DNA of 58,775 bases from Solirubrobacteraceae bacterium (GCA_030681525.1 JAUXSD010000217.1:1-58775), one strand, 5' to 3'; shown: positions 1 to 9,247, numbered from the stretch's first letter. Translations and numbers: made by a program. Notes: generated by a model from the letters alone, not told the origin.

Positions 1-27
1 CAGGACCGCGACCTGTCCGACCGCTGA
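1..27 (+). CDS. C-terminal end of an upstream gene (partial)
   Basis: From base 1 the first frame reads eight codons (QDRDLSDR) and then a TGA at 25-27. This would be the tail of a gene entering from the left edge, converging on the next gene with only a few bases between. Too little is visible to name it, and the call rests only on an open frame and gene spacing. Confidence 0.3.
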   Translation, partial: QDRDLSDR

Positions 28-31
28 GCGC

Positions 32-757
32 TCAGCTCGCCGGCGGCGCGCCGTCGAGCTGAGCGCCGGCCTCGGCGACGAACGCCTTGACGCGGGCGCC
101 CGGAAACAGGTTCTCGCGCACGCCGGGGGTGGCGGCCTCGCGGGCGTCGCCGAGCGTCTGGCGCAGGCTCCACAGGGCCTTGACGACCGCCCGCTTCGTC
201 ATCTCGCCCGAGGCCGGCAGCGCGACCTTGTCCCGCGCCCGTCCGAGCAGCGTCGCGAGGACCGACGGGCCGGTGCCCCGCACCGCCGCGGAGGCGGCGG
301 CGACGTCCGGCATCGCGCCCCAGAGCACGAGCAGGTGGATCGCCACGTCCTCGTCGCTGAGCGGCACGCGGCGCAGCTCGACGATGTCGCACAGGGTGGC
401 CGCCTCGCAGTAGAGGCCGACGAGGTGCCAGCCGACCGGCCCCGTCGGCAGCGACACCGTGCCCAGGCGCCGGTAGCGACGCTTTGCCGCCTTGCGCACG
501 TCGCGATCGGAGAGCTCGCGCGCCTCCCCGTCCTTGCGCACGGCATCGACGAGCAGCACGACCATCGCCTCGATCGTGATCGGCTGGTCGTCCTCCATCC
601 GCAGCAGCGCGAGCAGCCGCGGCCCGGCCCCGTCGGTGCGCTCGTCGATCGTCTCCTTGACGTGGCTCACCGCCCGGCCGGCGTTGTCGACGGCGGCGAG
701 CCTGGCCCGCTCGGCGGTCTGCAGCGCCTTGGCGCGCACTCTGTCGGACAGGCTCAT
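32..757 (-). CDS. Hypothetical protein, cytoplasmic, unknown function
   Basis: A 241-residue protein without signal peptide or membrane segments. The first ~45 residues are charged and helical (SDRVRAKALQTAERARLAAV), with a basic stretch RKAAKRRYRR near residue 90, and the remainder is Ala/Leu-rich and probably all-helical. I recognise no family motif. GC-rich third positions and the ATG start support it as real. It is divergent from the kinase-like gene at 876, with a 118-base gap that must hold both promoters. Confidence 0.7.
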   Translation of the reverse strand: MSLSDRVRAKALQTAERARLAAVDNAGRAVSHVKETIDERTDGAGPRLLALLRMEDDQPITIEAMVVLLVDAVRKDGEARELSDRDVRKAAKRRYRRLGTVSLPTGPVGWHLVGLYCEAATLCDIVELRRVPLSDEDVAIHLLVLWGAMPDVAAASAAVRGTGPSVLATLLGRARDKVALPASGEMTKRAVVKALWSLRQTLGDAREAATPGVRENLFPGARVKAFVAEAGAQLDGAPPAS

Positions 758-875
758 CGGCGGCGATCAACTCTGGAGCACCCCGGCGCCCGTTGCAAGC
801 CGCCGCTCGGCCCGGGCGGACCGGCCGAGGCGCTCTCTACGCTGGAAATGTGGCCGAGGAGATCGACCGACGGAA

Positions 876-2108
876 ATGATCTCCGACGGCGCCGATCGCG
901 CGGATCGGCTCGAGTTCCTGCAGACGTCGATCACCAGACTCTGGCCTGGTTGCTCGGTGCGCTTTCACGGCTCGCCCGGCGGCCAGGACGACCCGACATC
1001 GCGTTCGTTTCTGCTGCTTGCCTCGACGCGGCGGCCGCGCCTGCTCACCCCGGCCCGGACGGCCCGGGTGGCAGTCCGCGCCCATGCGACGCACCTGACC
1101 GCCGGGGCGAGCGTCAGGACCTGGCTGTTGGGTGCTGCGCTGGCAACCGGTGTCGCGCGGCCGCTGGCCGGTCATGTCCACCTCGAGGGCGTGCAGCCCG
1201 GACTGGGCATCGACGACCACCTTTCGTCGATCCTCGATGAGCAGGTCGACGTGGTCATGCACATCACCGTCCGGCGGCCGAATCGCAAGCCGATCCTCCA
1301 GGCCATCGACAGGGCCGGACGGATCCGGGCGTTCGTGAAGGTCGGCACGGACGCGGTCACCGCGGACCTCGTGACGCGGGAGGCGGACGCGCTGCGGACG
1401 GTCGCTGCGGCGCGGCCGGTCAGCTTTGTCGCGCCCGCCGTCATCGACCTTCGAGAATGGCGCGGCCTTCACCTGCTCATCCTGGCGCCGCTGCCGACCT
1501 GGCGGCGAAGCCACGTTGCGCCCGCCGCGCGCGTGCGTTCCGCGCAGGCGGAGCTCGCGACCTGGGGTGCGGACACCGAGACCGCTCTCGCCGACAGCGC
1601 GTACTGGCGGCGGACTCGCGCACGTGTCGACGCGCTGGCGCCCGGTCGCGCCGCGGCCGACCTGACCCGTCTCGCGATTCTGCTGGAGCGCCGGCACGGT
1701 GGGACGCTCCTGCACTTCTCGGCCGTGCACGGCGACTGGGCGCCGTGGAACATGTGCGTCGCCTCCGGCTCCCTGCTCGTGTGGGACTGGGAGCGATTTG
1801 AACCCCACGCACCACGGGGCTTCGACGAGCTTCACTACCTCCTGCACGACAGGCTCGTCCGGCGGCGGTGGACGCCCGACAGGGCCGCAGAGGCGTGTCG
1901 AGCAGATGCGCCGCGCGTATTGCGGCAACTGGGAGATCCGGTCGAGCGCGCCGGGGCCCTCGCGGCGGCGTACCTGCTGTCGCTCGCACTGCGCTATCGG
2001 GCTGGCGCCGATGACGCAGACACCTCCGCCCCGGGCGATCTCCAGGCAGCGCTGCACCGGGTGGTCGCACGGTCCCTCGTCGCTCGAGCGCAGGAGCCCG
2101 AGGCGTGA
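876..2108 (+). CDS. APH-fold phosphotransferase-like protein
   Basis: A protein of 410 residues. The kinase-like catalytic loop HGDWAPWNM and the following VWDWER (Mg-binding Asp region) are the Brenner motif and DFD-equivalent of the aminoglycoside phosphotransferase/choline kinase fold. An N-lobe stretch RAFVKVGTDAVTADLVTREADAL supplies the probable ATP-binding Lys. The substrate cannot be read; the context (methyltransferases and a flippase downstream) suggests a sugar, lipid or small-molecule kinase rather than antibiotic resistance. I chose ATG 876, with GAGGAG at 856-861 upstream; longer starts run through sequence antisense to the neighbouring gene. The next gene overlaps its stop by four bases, so the two are translationally coupled. 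Confidence 0.75.
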   Translation: MISDGADRADRLEFLQTSITRLWPGCSVRFHGSPGGQDDPTSRSFLLLASTRRPRLLTPARTARVAVRAHATHLTAGASVRTWLLGAALATGVARPLAGHVHLEGVQPGLGIDDHLSSILDEQVDVVMHITVRRPNRKPILQAIDRAGRIRAFVKVGTDAVTADLVTREADALRTVAAARPVSFVAPAVIDLREWRGLHLLILAPLPTWRRSHVAPAARVRSAQAELATWGADTETALADSAYWRRTRARVDALAPGRAAADLTRLAILLERRHGGTLLHFSAVHGDWAPWNMCVASGSLLVWDWERFEPHAPRGFDELHYLLHDRLVRRRWTPDRAAEACRADAPRVLRQLGDPVERAGALAAAYLLSLALRYRAGADDADTSAPGDLQAALHRVVARSLVARAQEPEA

Positions 2109-2866
2109 GCCGGCGATCCCGAGTCGCATCGCGCGCGGAGGTCGAGGCCTTCCTGCGCAGCACGTCGTTCAGCGGCTACCAGGAGGTGCCGCTTCCCCAC
2201 GGCCTGAAGGTCCCGGGAACGGATGCCCGCGCGCGCGTCGAGCAGGTCTTCTCGTTCGACCTCCGTGGCCGCTCGGTCCTCGACGTCGGCACGTTCTACG
2301 GCGTGTTCGCCCATGAGGCGCTGCAGCGCGGGGCCGCGCGCGCGGTCGGGCTCGAGCCGGACCCCACCCGCCATGCCGTCGCCCAGCGGATCGCGGAGCT
2401 GCATGGCAACCGCTGGGAGGTGCGACCGCACGCGGTCGAGTCGCTCGGACCCGACGAGACGTTCGACGTGGTGCTGCTGCTCAACGTCCTGCACCACGTG
2501 AGCGACCCGGTCGACGCAATGCGCCGGCTCGTGGCCGCATGTCGGGAGATCATCGTGGTCGAGTTCTGCCTGCCCAGTGACCCCGCGTATCTCGTGCACC
2601 TGACCGACGGGGCGCAGACGCCGGCGCGAACGGCGTGGTGGCGCGCGCGCACCCAGTCGCTGCTGCTAGGAGCGATCACCAAGCGCCTGCCGCTCATGGC
2701 GATCGGGAATCGCCCCTACGACCGCACGTTCTATTTCAGCCCGAAGGCATTCGACAACCTCTTCCGGCTCCATCTCGGGCTCTTCGACGCGATCGAGTTC
2801 GCGCCAAGCGCGACGGCGCAGCATCGGGTCGTGGCGCACTGCCGCATCCGGCGCCGGGGCGGGTGA
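2105..2866 (+). CDS. Class I SAM-dependent methyltransferase
   Basis: A 253-residue protein starting at GTG 2105, overlapping the preceding TGA (GTGA), with AGGAG just upstream. Motif I of the Rossmann-type methyltransferases is visible as VLDVGTFYGVFAHEAL, the acidic ribose-binding residue as VGLEPD, and motif IV as FDVVLLLNVLHHV. This architecture is typical of small-molecule, lipid or glycan O/C-methyltransferases. Substrate unknown. It is the middle of a coupled run with the kinase-like gene before it and a second methyltransferase after it, which points to one pathway. Confidence 0.85.
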   Translation: MSRRSRVASRAEVEAFLRSTSFSGYQEVPLPHGLKVPGTDARARVEQVFSFDLRGRSVLDVGTFYGVFAHEALQRGAARAVGLEPDPTRHAVAQRIAELHGNRWEVRPHAVESLGPDETFDVVLLLNVLHHVSDPVDAMRRLVAACREIIVVEFCLPSDPAYLVHLTDGAQTPARTAWWRARTQSLLLGAITKRLPLMAIGNRPYDRTFYFSPKAFDNLFRLHLGLFDAIEFAPSATAQHRVVAHCRIRRRGG

Positions 2867-2892
2867 ACGTCCGGCCGGGTAGGTTTGGCGCC

Positions 2893-3708
2893 ATGGAGGG
2901 TGCTGAGGCCGCCGCCTCGGACGACGAGGTGCTGCGAAGCATCGTCGGGCACCTGAACGAGACGCTGCCACACCGGAGGCTGCGGATCGTCGACGCGGGA
3001 TGCGGGAGGTCCTCGCAGCTGCCGATCGCGCGCGAGGTCGAGATCACCGGGATCGACCTCGACGAGGACGCTCTACAGGCGCGGCTGCGAACCAGCCAGG
3101 ACCTCGACCACGCGATCCTCGGCGACGTCCGCGACGGCGCCCTGATCGCGCCGGGCTCGGCCGATCTGGTCATCTCGCGCTACGTCCTGGAGCACGTCTG
3201 CGACGTCGAGCGCGCGTTCGCGAACCTGGCGCGATGGGTGGCACCCGGCGGGCTGGTCGTCGTCCAGATCCCGGACCGCCGGTCGGCATACGGGTACCTC
3301 GCGCGTCGCACCCCGCACCGGTTGCACGTGTGGTACTACCGCACGGTGCTCAGGCGCCCGCACGCCGGTGAGCCCGGCCGCCATCCCTATCGGGTGGTCT
3401 ACGAGCCGGCGATCGGCCGGGGCGGGATCCGCGCCCTGTGCGAGCGACACGGTCTCGTCCTGCGGCGGGAGTACGTCGTCGACGACCTGGCGCTGCGGCG
3501 CGGGCCGGAGTGGACGCTGATCAGGACCGGGCTGCGCCTGCTCAGCCGTCTCTCCGGCCACCGGCTGACGGCGCGGCACAACAACCTCGCGTACGTGCTC
3601 GAGCGGCCCAAGCGCGATCCGGCGCCGTCGCAGTCAGACCCGCCCCGCGACGCGGTCGACACCGACCGGCCAACCGGTAGTGCGCCACCACGCGGCACCG
3701 GCGGCTGA
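2893..3708 (+). CDS. Class I SAM-dependent methyltransferase (type 11-like)
   Basis: A 271-residue protein. Motif I reads RIVDAGCGRSS, the acidic loop ITGIDLDEDAL and motif IV SADLVISRYVLEHV, so it belongs to the Methyltransf_11 type. The C-terminal tail (last ~35 residues, Pro/Asp/Arg-rich) looks disordered. ATG 2893 is chosen, but an in-frame GTG at 2863 overlaps the previous stop by four bases exactly as in the upstream pair and would add ten residues; I cannot decide between them. Likely co-transcribed with the flippase 30 bases downstream. Confidence 0.82.
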   Translation: MEGAEAAASDDEVLRSIVGHLNETLPHRRLRIVDAGCGRSSQLPIAREVEITGIDLDEDALQARLRTSQDLDHAILGDVRDGALIAPGSADLVISRYVLEHVCDVERAFANLARWVAPGGLVVVQIPDRRSAYGYLARRTPHRLHVWYYRTVLRRPHAGEPGRHPYRVVYEPAIGRGGIRALCERHGLVLRREYVVDDLALRRGPEWTLIRTGLRLLSRLSGHRLTARHNNLAYVLERPKRDPAPSQSDPPRDAVDTDRPTGSAPPRGTGG

Positions 3709-3738
3709 CGCCGGGCGCGACGTCGATCGCGTCGAGCG

Positions 3739-5247
3739 ATGATCGAGCCGACCGTCGATCGGGAAGCCGCACGCGGCGGCGCCGCGAACCTGCTCGGCGC
3801 GCTCGTCAGCGCAGCAGTCAACCTGGTGATCGTCGCCGTGATCGCCCGCGGGCTCCCGAAGGTCGACGCCGGCGCCTTCTTCGGGGCGACGTCCCTGTTC
3901 GTGATCGTGGCGACCGCGGCGAGGATCGGCACCGACGTGAGCGTCGTGCACTTCCTCGCCCGGGCGCGCGCGCTCTCGGAGCCGCAGGCGCTCGGCGGGT
4001 TCGTGCGCGCCGCGGTCATACCCGTTCTCGCCGCGGGCGGCGTCGCAGCGCTGTGCCTCGCCGTGGCCACGCCGGCGTTGCTCGACCTGATCGCAGACGA
4101 CGAGGTCGCGCAGGGCGACCTCCTGGTTGCGACCGTGGCCCTGGTCGTGCCGATCGCAGCGGCCTACGACGCGCTCATCGCGGCGACCCGCGGCCTGGGC
4201 GCGACCCGCCCCACCGTCGTGGTGGAGCGGCTGCTTCGGCCCTCCCTGCAGGCGCTGCTCATCGCGCTCGCCGTGCTCGGCGGAGGTGGCGCGTACGCCG
4301 CCGTCCTGGCCTGGCTGGTCCCATACGTGCTCGCCGCAGCCATCGCTGCCTGGTGGCTGAGCCGTCTCCTGCGCCGGGCCGGCGGTGACGTCGGCGTGCG
4401 GCTCGATCGCCGGACGCGCTCGCGGTTCTGGCGATTCACCTGGCCGCCGGCTGTGACCGGCGTCCTGCAGATCACCCTCCAGCGGTTGGACATCCTGCTC
4501 GTCGGCGGGCTCCTCGGCCCGGCGGAGGCGGCGGTGTACGCCGCGGCAACCCGGATCGTCGTCGTGGGTCAGCTCGTCAACCAGGCCATCGCCCACTCGG
4601 TACAAGCGCAGCTCGCGATGGCCCTGGCCGTTGGCGATGTGCCGGCCGCACGGCGGCTGTATCAGGTCTCGACTGCCTGGATCGTCGCGATCACATGGCC
4701 CGTCTATCTGACCGTGGCCCTCGGCGCCCCCCTGATCCTGGCTCTGATCGGCCCCGGCTACGAGTCCGGGATCTCGACCATGGTGGTCCTGGCGGTCGCC
4801 GGACTGATCTCGGCGGCCGCCGGCCTCGTCGACTTCGTCCTGATCACCTTCGGCAAGACGACCTGGAGCCTCTCGAACACGGCGTTCGCGCTGCTGGTCA
4901 ACGTCGTGGCAGATCTCCTTCTCATCCCCGAGATCGGCATCGTCGGCGCGGCGATCGGATGGGCCCTCGCGATCGCGGCCGCCAAGTTCCTCCCGCTGAT
5001 CCAGGTCGGTCGCCAGTTCGGATTTCAGCCCGCGAGCCGAGCCGGCCTGATCGTGGCCTCGTTGGCGCTCACCTGCTTCGGCGCCGTCCCCGGCGCCGTC
5101 CTGCTGCTGTTCGGGCCGACATCCTGGGCGGTGCCGGCAGCGATACTGGCTGGCGGCGCCATCTACGTCAGGCAGCTCGCAGCGCGGCGCGGTGACCTGG
5201 CACTGGACTCCCTCCGACCCGAGCGCTCAAATGCCGCGGTCGTGTAG
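3739..5247 (+). CDS. MOP-superfamily flippase (Wzx/MurJ-like polysaccharide exporter)
   Basis: A 502-residue integral membrane protein with about 12-14 hydrophobic segments. N-terminal residues read NLLGALVSAAVNLVIVAVIA, the usual start of Wzx-type lipid-linked oligosaccharide flippases, and the segment GLISAAAGLVDFVLITFGKT resembles the MATE/Wzx second half. It would move an undecaprenyl-linked glycan or related lipid across the inner membrane. It closes the kinase/methyltransferase cluster, suggesting that the cluster makes or decorates a surface glycan. No glycosyltransferase is visible in the window, so the rest of the pathway is elsewhere. Confidence 0.85.
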   Translation: MIEPTVDREAARGGAANLLGALVSAAVNLVIVAVIARGLPKVDAGAFFGATSLFVIVATAARIGTDVSVVHFLARARALSEPQALGGFVRAAVIPVLAAGGVAALCLAVATPALLDLIADDEVAQGDLLVATVALVVPIAAAYDALIAATRGLGATRPTVVVERLLRPSLQALLIALAVLGGGGAYAAVLAWLVPYVLAAAIAAWWLSRLLRRAGGDVGVRLDRRTRSRFWRFTWPPAVTGVLQITLQRLDILLVGGLLGPAEAAVYAAATRIVVVGQLVNQAIAHSVQAQLAMALAVGDVPAARRLYQVSTAWIVAITWPVYLTVALGAPLILALIGPGYESGISTMVVLAVAGLISAAAGLVDFVLITFGKTTWSLSNTAFALLVNVVADLLLIPEIGIVGAAIGWALAIAAAKFLPLIQVGRQFGFQPASRAGLIVASLALTCFGAVPGAVLLLFGPTSWAVPAAILAGGAIYVRQLAARRGDLALDSLRPERSNAAVV

Positions 5248-5279
5248 GGCAGCCCTCCAGGCGCAGTCTCAGCGGCGAG

Positions 5280-5366
5280 CGGAGAGGGAGGGATTCGAAC
5301 CCTCGGTGGGTTGTAGCCCACACACGATTTCCAGTCGTGCCCGTTCAGCCGCTCCGGCACCTCTCC
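5280..5366 (-). tRNA. tRNA-Ser (anticodon GGA)
   Basis: Read on the minus strand: acceptor GGAGAGG pairs with CCTCTCC, the D-arm contains AGCGGCTGAA, the anticodon loop is CTGGAAA with anticodon GGA, a long class II variable arm follows (GTGGGCTACAACCCAC), and the T-arm has GGTTCGAATCC. The discriminator is G and no CCA is encoded. The long variable arm and GGA anticodon identify serine. Confidence 0.96.
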
Positions 5367-5420
5367 GAGGCCGCTCAGGCTACCGCGCGCGGCGCGCGAC
5401 CGGCCGGTGCGGGCGCGGGG

Positions 5421-6680
5421 TCAGATCTGCCAGGCGCCGCTGCGCAGCACCGGCACGCGGTCGCCGCCGGCGGTCACGCCGCTGACGTCGACCTCCGGCG
5501 AGCCGATCATGAAGTCGATGTGGATCTGCGAGCGGTTGATGTGCTCGACGTCCTCTGGGCCGACCGTGAACTCGTAGGCCGAGCCGAGCGCGACGTGCGA
5601 CGCGGCGTTCTCGTCGATCAGGGTGTCGTAGAAGACCGTGTCCAGCGGCCCGATGCGGCCCTCGCCGTCGACCAGCGCGACCTCGCCGAGGCGTGCGGCG
5701 CCCTCGTCGCGGACCGCGTAGCGGGCCAGCAGCTCGCCGCCCTCGTCGGCCTCGATCGACACCGCGACGCCGTTCTCGAAGCGGGCGCGCAGCCCACGGA
5801 TGATCGTTCCGCCGGCGACGAGCGGCTTCGTCGAGCGCACCGTGCCGTCGACGCGCCGCGGGTCGGGCGTCGTGAAGATCTCCTCCGACGGCAGGTTGGG
5901 CATGTGCTCGATGTCGTCGATCGTCCGAAAGCGCGCCGAGATCCAGCGCGAGCTGGGCAGCAGGCCGACGCGCAGGTCGGTCCCGGGCCCCTCGAAGCGC
6001 AGCGCGTCGAAGCCGTGCGCAGTCAGCCGCTCCGCCACGCCGCTGAGCACGTCCTGGCGCTCGCGCCACGCCGCCACCGGATCGGGTTCGTCGAGGCGGC
6101 AGATGTACTCGACCTGTTCCCACAGCCGCTCGAGCGCCCGCGGCGGCGGATCGTCGGGGAACACGAGCTCGGCCCACGGCTGCGTCGGGCACGGCACCGC
6201 GGTCCAGTTCGTCGTGCGCGCGTTGACGACGTGCGCGGACTCGCGCAGGAACGGCAGCTGGTCGCGCCCCGCGCGCGCGGGATCGAGGTCGCTGAGCAGG
6301 CCGGGCATCGACGGCCCGGTCAGGCCGACCCGCGCCGCCCGCGCCTCGCCCAGCGCCAGCACCCGCTCGCCGTACCACGGCGGCACGTAATCCAGCGTGT
6401 CCTCGTCGGCGTGCAGGATCCGCGAGCGCTTGACGTGCAGGTCGAAGAGCGCGACGTCGACGAACTTCGCGCCGGCGCGGTACGCGCTGTCGGCCACCGC
6501 GCGCGTGAGCTCGAGCTTGCCCGGCTCCGTCGAGATCGCGACGATCTGGCCTGGCTGCACGTTGGCGGCGAAGCCGACGATGAGGTCGGCGAACCGCTGT
6601 AGGCGCCCGTCGCGGCCGGCGCCGTCGCCGTTCGGATGTCGGTCGTCGGGGCCGTCCTGCGCCGGCTGGTCGCCTTGCAT
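5421..6680 (-). CDS. M29-family aminopeptidase (AmpS/AmpT-like)
   Basis: A 419-residue protein, the normal length for M29 (thermophilic aminopeptidase) enzymes, which release N-terminal residues using two metal ions. Metal-ligand segments are visible in order: EEIFTTPDPRRVDG, GEVALVDGEG, NAASHVALGSAYEF, and the HxD motif in INRSQIHIDFMIGSPEVDV. Start ATG at 6680: upstream sequence in the same frame is long but falls into the divergent amidase gene. Cytoplasmic, no signal peptide. Its 5' end is 91 bases from the divergent amidase start, so the two probably share a regulatory region. Confidence 0.92.
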   Translation of the reverse strand: MQGDQPAQDGPDDRHPNGDGAGRDGRLQRFADLIVGFAANVQPGQIVAISTEPGKLELTRAVADSAYRAGAKFVDVALFDLHVKRSRILHADEDTLDYVPPWYGERVLALGEARAARVGLTGPSMPGLLSDLDPARAGRDQLPFLRESAHVVNARTTNWTAVPCPTQPWAELVFPDDPPPRALERLWEQVEYICRLDEPDPVAAWRERQDVLSGVAERLTAHGFDALRFEGPGTDLRVGLLPSSRWISARFRTIDDIEHMPNLPSEEIFTTPDPRRVDGTVRSTKPLVAGGTIIRGLRARFENGVAVSIEADEGGELLARYAVRDEGAARLGEVALVDGEGRIGPLDTVFYDTLIDENAASHVALGSAYEFTVGPEDVEHINRSQIHIDFMIGSPEVDVSGVTAGGDRVPVLRSGAWQI

Positions 6681-6771
6681 GAACGTGATCGTACCCGCGA
6701 GGGGTGCCGCCGACGCCAGGCCCCGCGCGGCGGTCCGCCCCTCCTCGCGGGCAGGCTTGTACATTGACGCG

Positions 6772-8232
6772 ATGGCCGTTCTCGCCCCCAGCCTGCCCCT
6801 GATCGAACGCTCCGCGACGGATCTCGCCCGCGCGATCCGCACGCGTGAGACGAGCTCCCGCGACGTCGTCGAGGCGCACATCGAGCGCATCGAGCACATG
6901 CAGGAGCGCATCAACGCCGTGGTCGTCGACCGCTTCGCCGCCGCCCGTGCCGATGCCGACGCCGCCGACGCGCTCGTGGCGGCCAGCTCGGACGCCGACG
7001 ACCTGCCGCCCTTCCTCGGCGTTCCCTGCACGATCAAGGAATCGATCGCGATGGCGGGGATGCCCAACTGCGCCGGCCTCGTCTCGCGCAACCAGTACCG
7101 CAGCGCGGAGAACGCGCCCACCGTCCAGCGCATGATCGACGCCGGCGCGATCCCGCTGGGCGTCACGAACACGCCCGAGCTGTGCCTGTGGATCGAGACC
7201 GAGAACCGCCAGTACGGCCGCACGAACAACGCCTACAGCGCCAAGCGCACGGCCGGCGGATCGTCCGGCGGCGAGGGCGCCGTCGTCGGCTCGGGCGGCT
7301 CGCCGCTCGGGCTGGGCGCCGACATCGGCGGCTCGATCCGACTGCCCGCGTTCTTCAACGGGGTCTTCGGCCTCAAGCCGTCGCCCGGCGTCGTGCCGAG
7401 CACCGGCCAGTTTCCGACGACCCACACCGAGATCGCCGCCCAGATGCTGACGATCGGCCCGATCGTCCGCCGCGCGGAGGACATCTGGCCGATGCTCAAG
7501 GTCATCGCCGGCCAGGACGGGATCGACCCGTACATGCGCGACGTCACGCTCGGCGACCCCGCCGCCGTCTCGATCGAGGGCATGAAGATCCTGCTCAGCG
7601 AGGGGACGTCGTACATCAACGTCAGCCGCGAGCTGCGCGCCGCCCGGACGCGCGCCGCCGAGGCGCTCGAGAAGGCCGGCGCGATCGTCGAGACGACCTC
7701 GCTGAAGTCGATGAAGAAGGCGCTCGAGCTCTACCTTGCGGTGCTCAAGCTCGAGGCCGGCGTCAGCGTCGCGGAGCTCATCGTCGCGGAGGGGTCGGCC
7801 GCCATGACCCTGCGCGGCGGGCTGCGGCGCAAGGGCCCGCACACGCGCGCGCTGCGCCTGCTGCTCATGAGCGAGTGGCTCACCGGCAAGATGCCGCAGG
7901 GCCGGCTGAAGAAGGCCGCCGCCGCCCGGGAGGCGTTCGCCGAGGAGGTCGCTGAGACGATCGGCGACGGCGTGCTGCTGCACCCGACCCACCCGCGCGT
8001 CGCCCCGCGCCACGGCCAGACCGTCGGCAAGCCGTGGCTGCTGACGACGACCGCGGTCTTCAACCTCGCCGGCACGCCGGTCGCGCAGATCCCGCTCGGG
8101 CTCAACAACCAGGGCCTGCCGCTGGGCGTGCAGGCCGCCGCCGGCCCCGACAACGACCATCTCGCCGTCGCGGTCGCGCTCGAGCTCGAGCGCGCGTTCG
8201 GCGGCTGGGTTTCGCCGACCGATCCGTCGTGA
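6772..8232 (+). CDS. Amidase (amidase-signature family)
   Basis: A 486-residue protein with the complete Ser-cisSer-Lys triad: Lys89 in CTIKESIAMAG, Ser164 in AGGSSGGEGA, and nucleophile Ser188 in GADIGGSIRLPA. Family members hydrolyse amides to acid plus ammonia. The sequence resembles bacterial fatty-acid-amide-hydrolase-like members more than GatA, because it lacks GatB/GatC neighbours and has an extended C-terminal half. The downstream YCII gene overlaps its stop by four bases, so the two are an operon. True substrate unknown. Confidence 0.92.
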   Translation: MAVLAPSLPLIERSATDLARAIRTRETSSRDVVEAHIERIEHMQERINAVVVDRFAAARADADAADALVAASSDADDLPPFLGVPCTIKESIAMAGMPNCAGLVSRNQYRSAENAPTVQRMIDAGAIPLGVTNTPELCLWIETENRQYGRTNNAYSAKRTAGGSSGGEGAVVGSGGSPLGLGADIGGSIRLPAFFNGVFGLKPSPGVVPSTGQFPTTHTEIAAQMLTIGPIVRRAEDIWPMLKVIAGQDGIDPYMRDVTLGDPAAVSIEGMKILLSEGTSYINVSRELRAARTRAAEALEKAGAIVETTSLKSMKKALELYLAVLKLEAGVSVAELIVAEGSAAMTLRGGLRRKGPHTRALRLLLMSEWLTGKMPQGRLKKAAAAREAFAEEVAETIGDGVLLHPTHPRVAPRHGQTVGKPWLLTTTAVFNLAGTPVAQIPLGLNNQGLPLGVQAAAGPDNDHLAVAVALELERAFGGWVSPTDPS

Positions 8233-8525
8233 GCGACGCCGCGCCCCAGCCCGTCGTGCACCACTGCCTCTTCTACGACTACGTCGAGGACGTCGTCGAG
8301 AAGCGCGCCCCGCTGCGCGCCGACCACCTCGCGCTCGCGCGTCGGTGGAAGGACGACGGGCGGATCGTCATGGCGGGCGCGCTCGGCAACCCGCCGCACG
8401 GCGCGCTGTTCGTCTTCGAGGTCGACGACCCCGGCGAGATCGAGCAGTTCGTCGGCGCCGACCCGTACGTCGCGGGCGGCATCGTGACGGGGCACCGCGT
8501 CGTGCCCTGGAACGTCGTCATCTGA
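8229..8525 (+). CDS. YCII-related (YciI-like) protein
   Basis: A 98-residue protein starting GTG 8229 in a GTGA overlap with the amidase stop. It shows the dimeric alpha/beta barrel pattern of YciI proteins: VHHCLFYDYVEDV, a conserved-type RADHLALARRWKDDGRIVMAG with the family His, and a C-terminal DPYVAGGIVTGHRVVPW. Family members are small oxidoreductase- or lyase-like proteins of mostly unknown activity. Coupling to the amidase suggests a role in the same catabolic step. Confidence 0.9.
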   Translation: MSDAAPQPVVHHCLFYDYVEDVVEKRAPLRADHLALARRWKDDGRIVMAGALGNPPHGALFVFEVDDPGEIEQFVGADPYVAGGIVTGHRVVPWNVVI

Positions 8526-8569
8526 GCGCGCGCCACGCGACCGTGGCGCGGCCGCGATGCTTGCGCCGA

Positions 8570-9247
8570 TCAGAGCCCTTCGGGCCAGGCATAGGTCGCC
8601 GGCACCGGCTTGGGCACCTCGGCCGGGGTGCCGTAGGCGAGCACGATCTGCTGATGGTCCTCGAGCACGATCCGTGTCGGGTCGCCGCTAACGGGCTCCC
8701 CGTTCACCCACGCCTTGAGCTGCTTGTCGCCCTTCGCGCACAGGCTGCCGATGCAGTCGGCGCTGAGCGGCACCCCCCAGACGGCGAAGAACTGGCCGAG
8801 CGTGAAGGTCTCCTGGGCCGGCGACTCGACGTGGATGATGCCGGGCGGATAGGAGGCGTGCGTATGCAGGTCGGAGATGAACCCGTCGCCGATGCCGAGG
8901 TCGCCGGGAACCTCGACCGGCTCGCCCGCGACGAGGATGTCGAGGTGCTGGTGGGTGTGCTGCAGCTGTCCCTCCTCGGTGAGCGGCTCGAGGCCGAGCG
9001 CGCGCAGCCGCTGCTGCAGCTCGTCGGTGTTGGCGGGCCACGGCGGCGGGGTCTTCAGCGCGCCGGGCAGCTCGGCGATCGCCTCGACCGCCTCGCCGAG
9101 CTGCGGGCCGGCGGCGGCCGGCGTGGTCGTGCTCGCGGTGTTCGCGGCGTCGTCTTCATCGGAGCCGCCGCAGCCCGCGAGCAGCAGCATCGCGGCGACG
9201 GCCAGCAGCGCGGCAACCGCGCGGAGGGAGCTGAGCATGGCGCGCAT
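8570..9247 (-). CDS. Secreted lipoprotein, His-rich, unknown function
   Basis: About 225 residues with a signal peptide ending in lipobox LLAGC, then an Asp/Thr/Ala linker. The mature domain carries a clustered His motif HTHQHLDI and a second DLHTHASYPPGIIHVES, followed by FTLGQFFAVWGV and two Cys in SADCIGSLCAKG that could form a disulfide. I recall similar domains across Actinobacteria and Chloroflexi without assigned function; the His clusters suggest metal binding (inference). Start candidates: ATG 9247, ATG 9238 or GTG 9250. Divergent from the small gene at 9299. Confidence 0.82.
   Translation of the reverse strand: MRAMLSSLRAVAALLAVAAMLLLAGCGGSDEDDAANTASTTTPAAAGPQLGEAVEAIAELPGALKTPPPWPANTDELQQRLRALGLEPLTEEGQLQHTHQHLDILVAGEPVEVPGDLGIGDGFISDLHTHASYPPGIIHVESPAQETFTLGQFFAVWGVPLSADCIGSLCAKGDKQLKAWVNGEPVSGDPTRIVLEDHQQIVLAYGTPAEVPKPVPATYAWPEGL

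Noticed and set aside
3709..5247. Wzy/glycosyltransferase locus around the flippase
   Set aside because: No glycosyltransferase or polymerase gene is visible; only the kinase-like, methyltransferase and flippase genes are supported.
5163..5360. Short minus-strand ORF beginning MPERLNGHDWKS
   Set aside because: It is the tRNA-Ser(GGA) gene read as protein, a common artefact.
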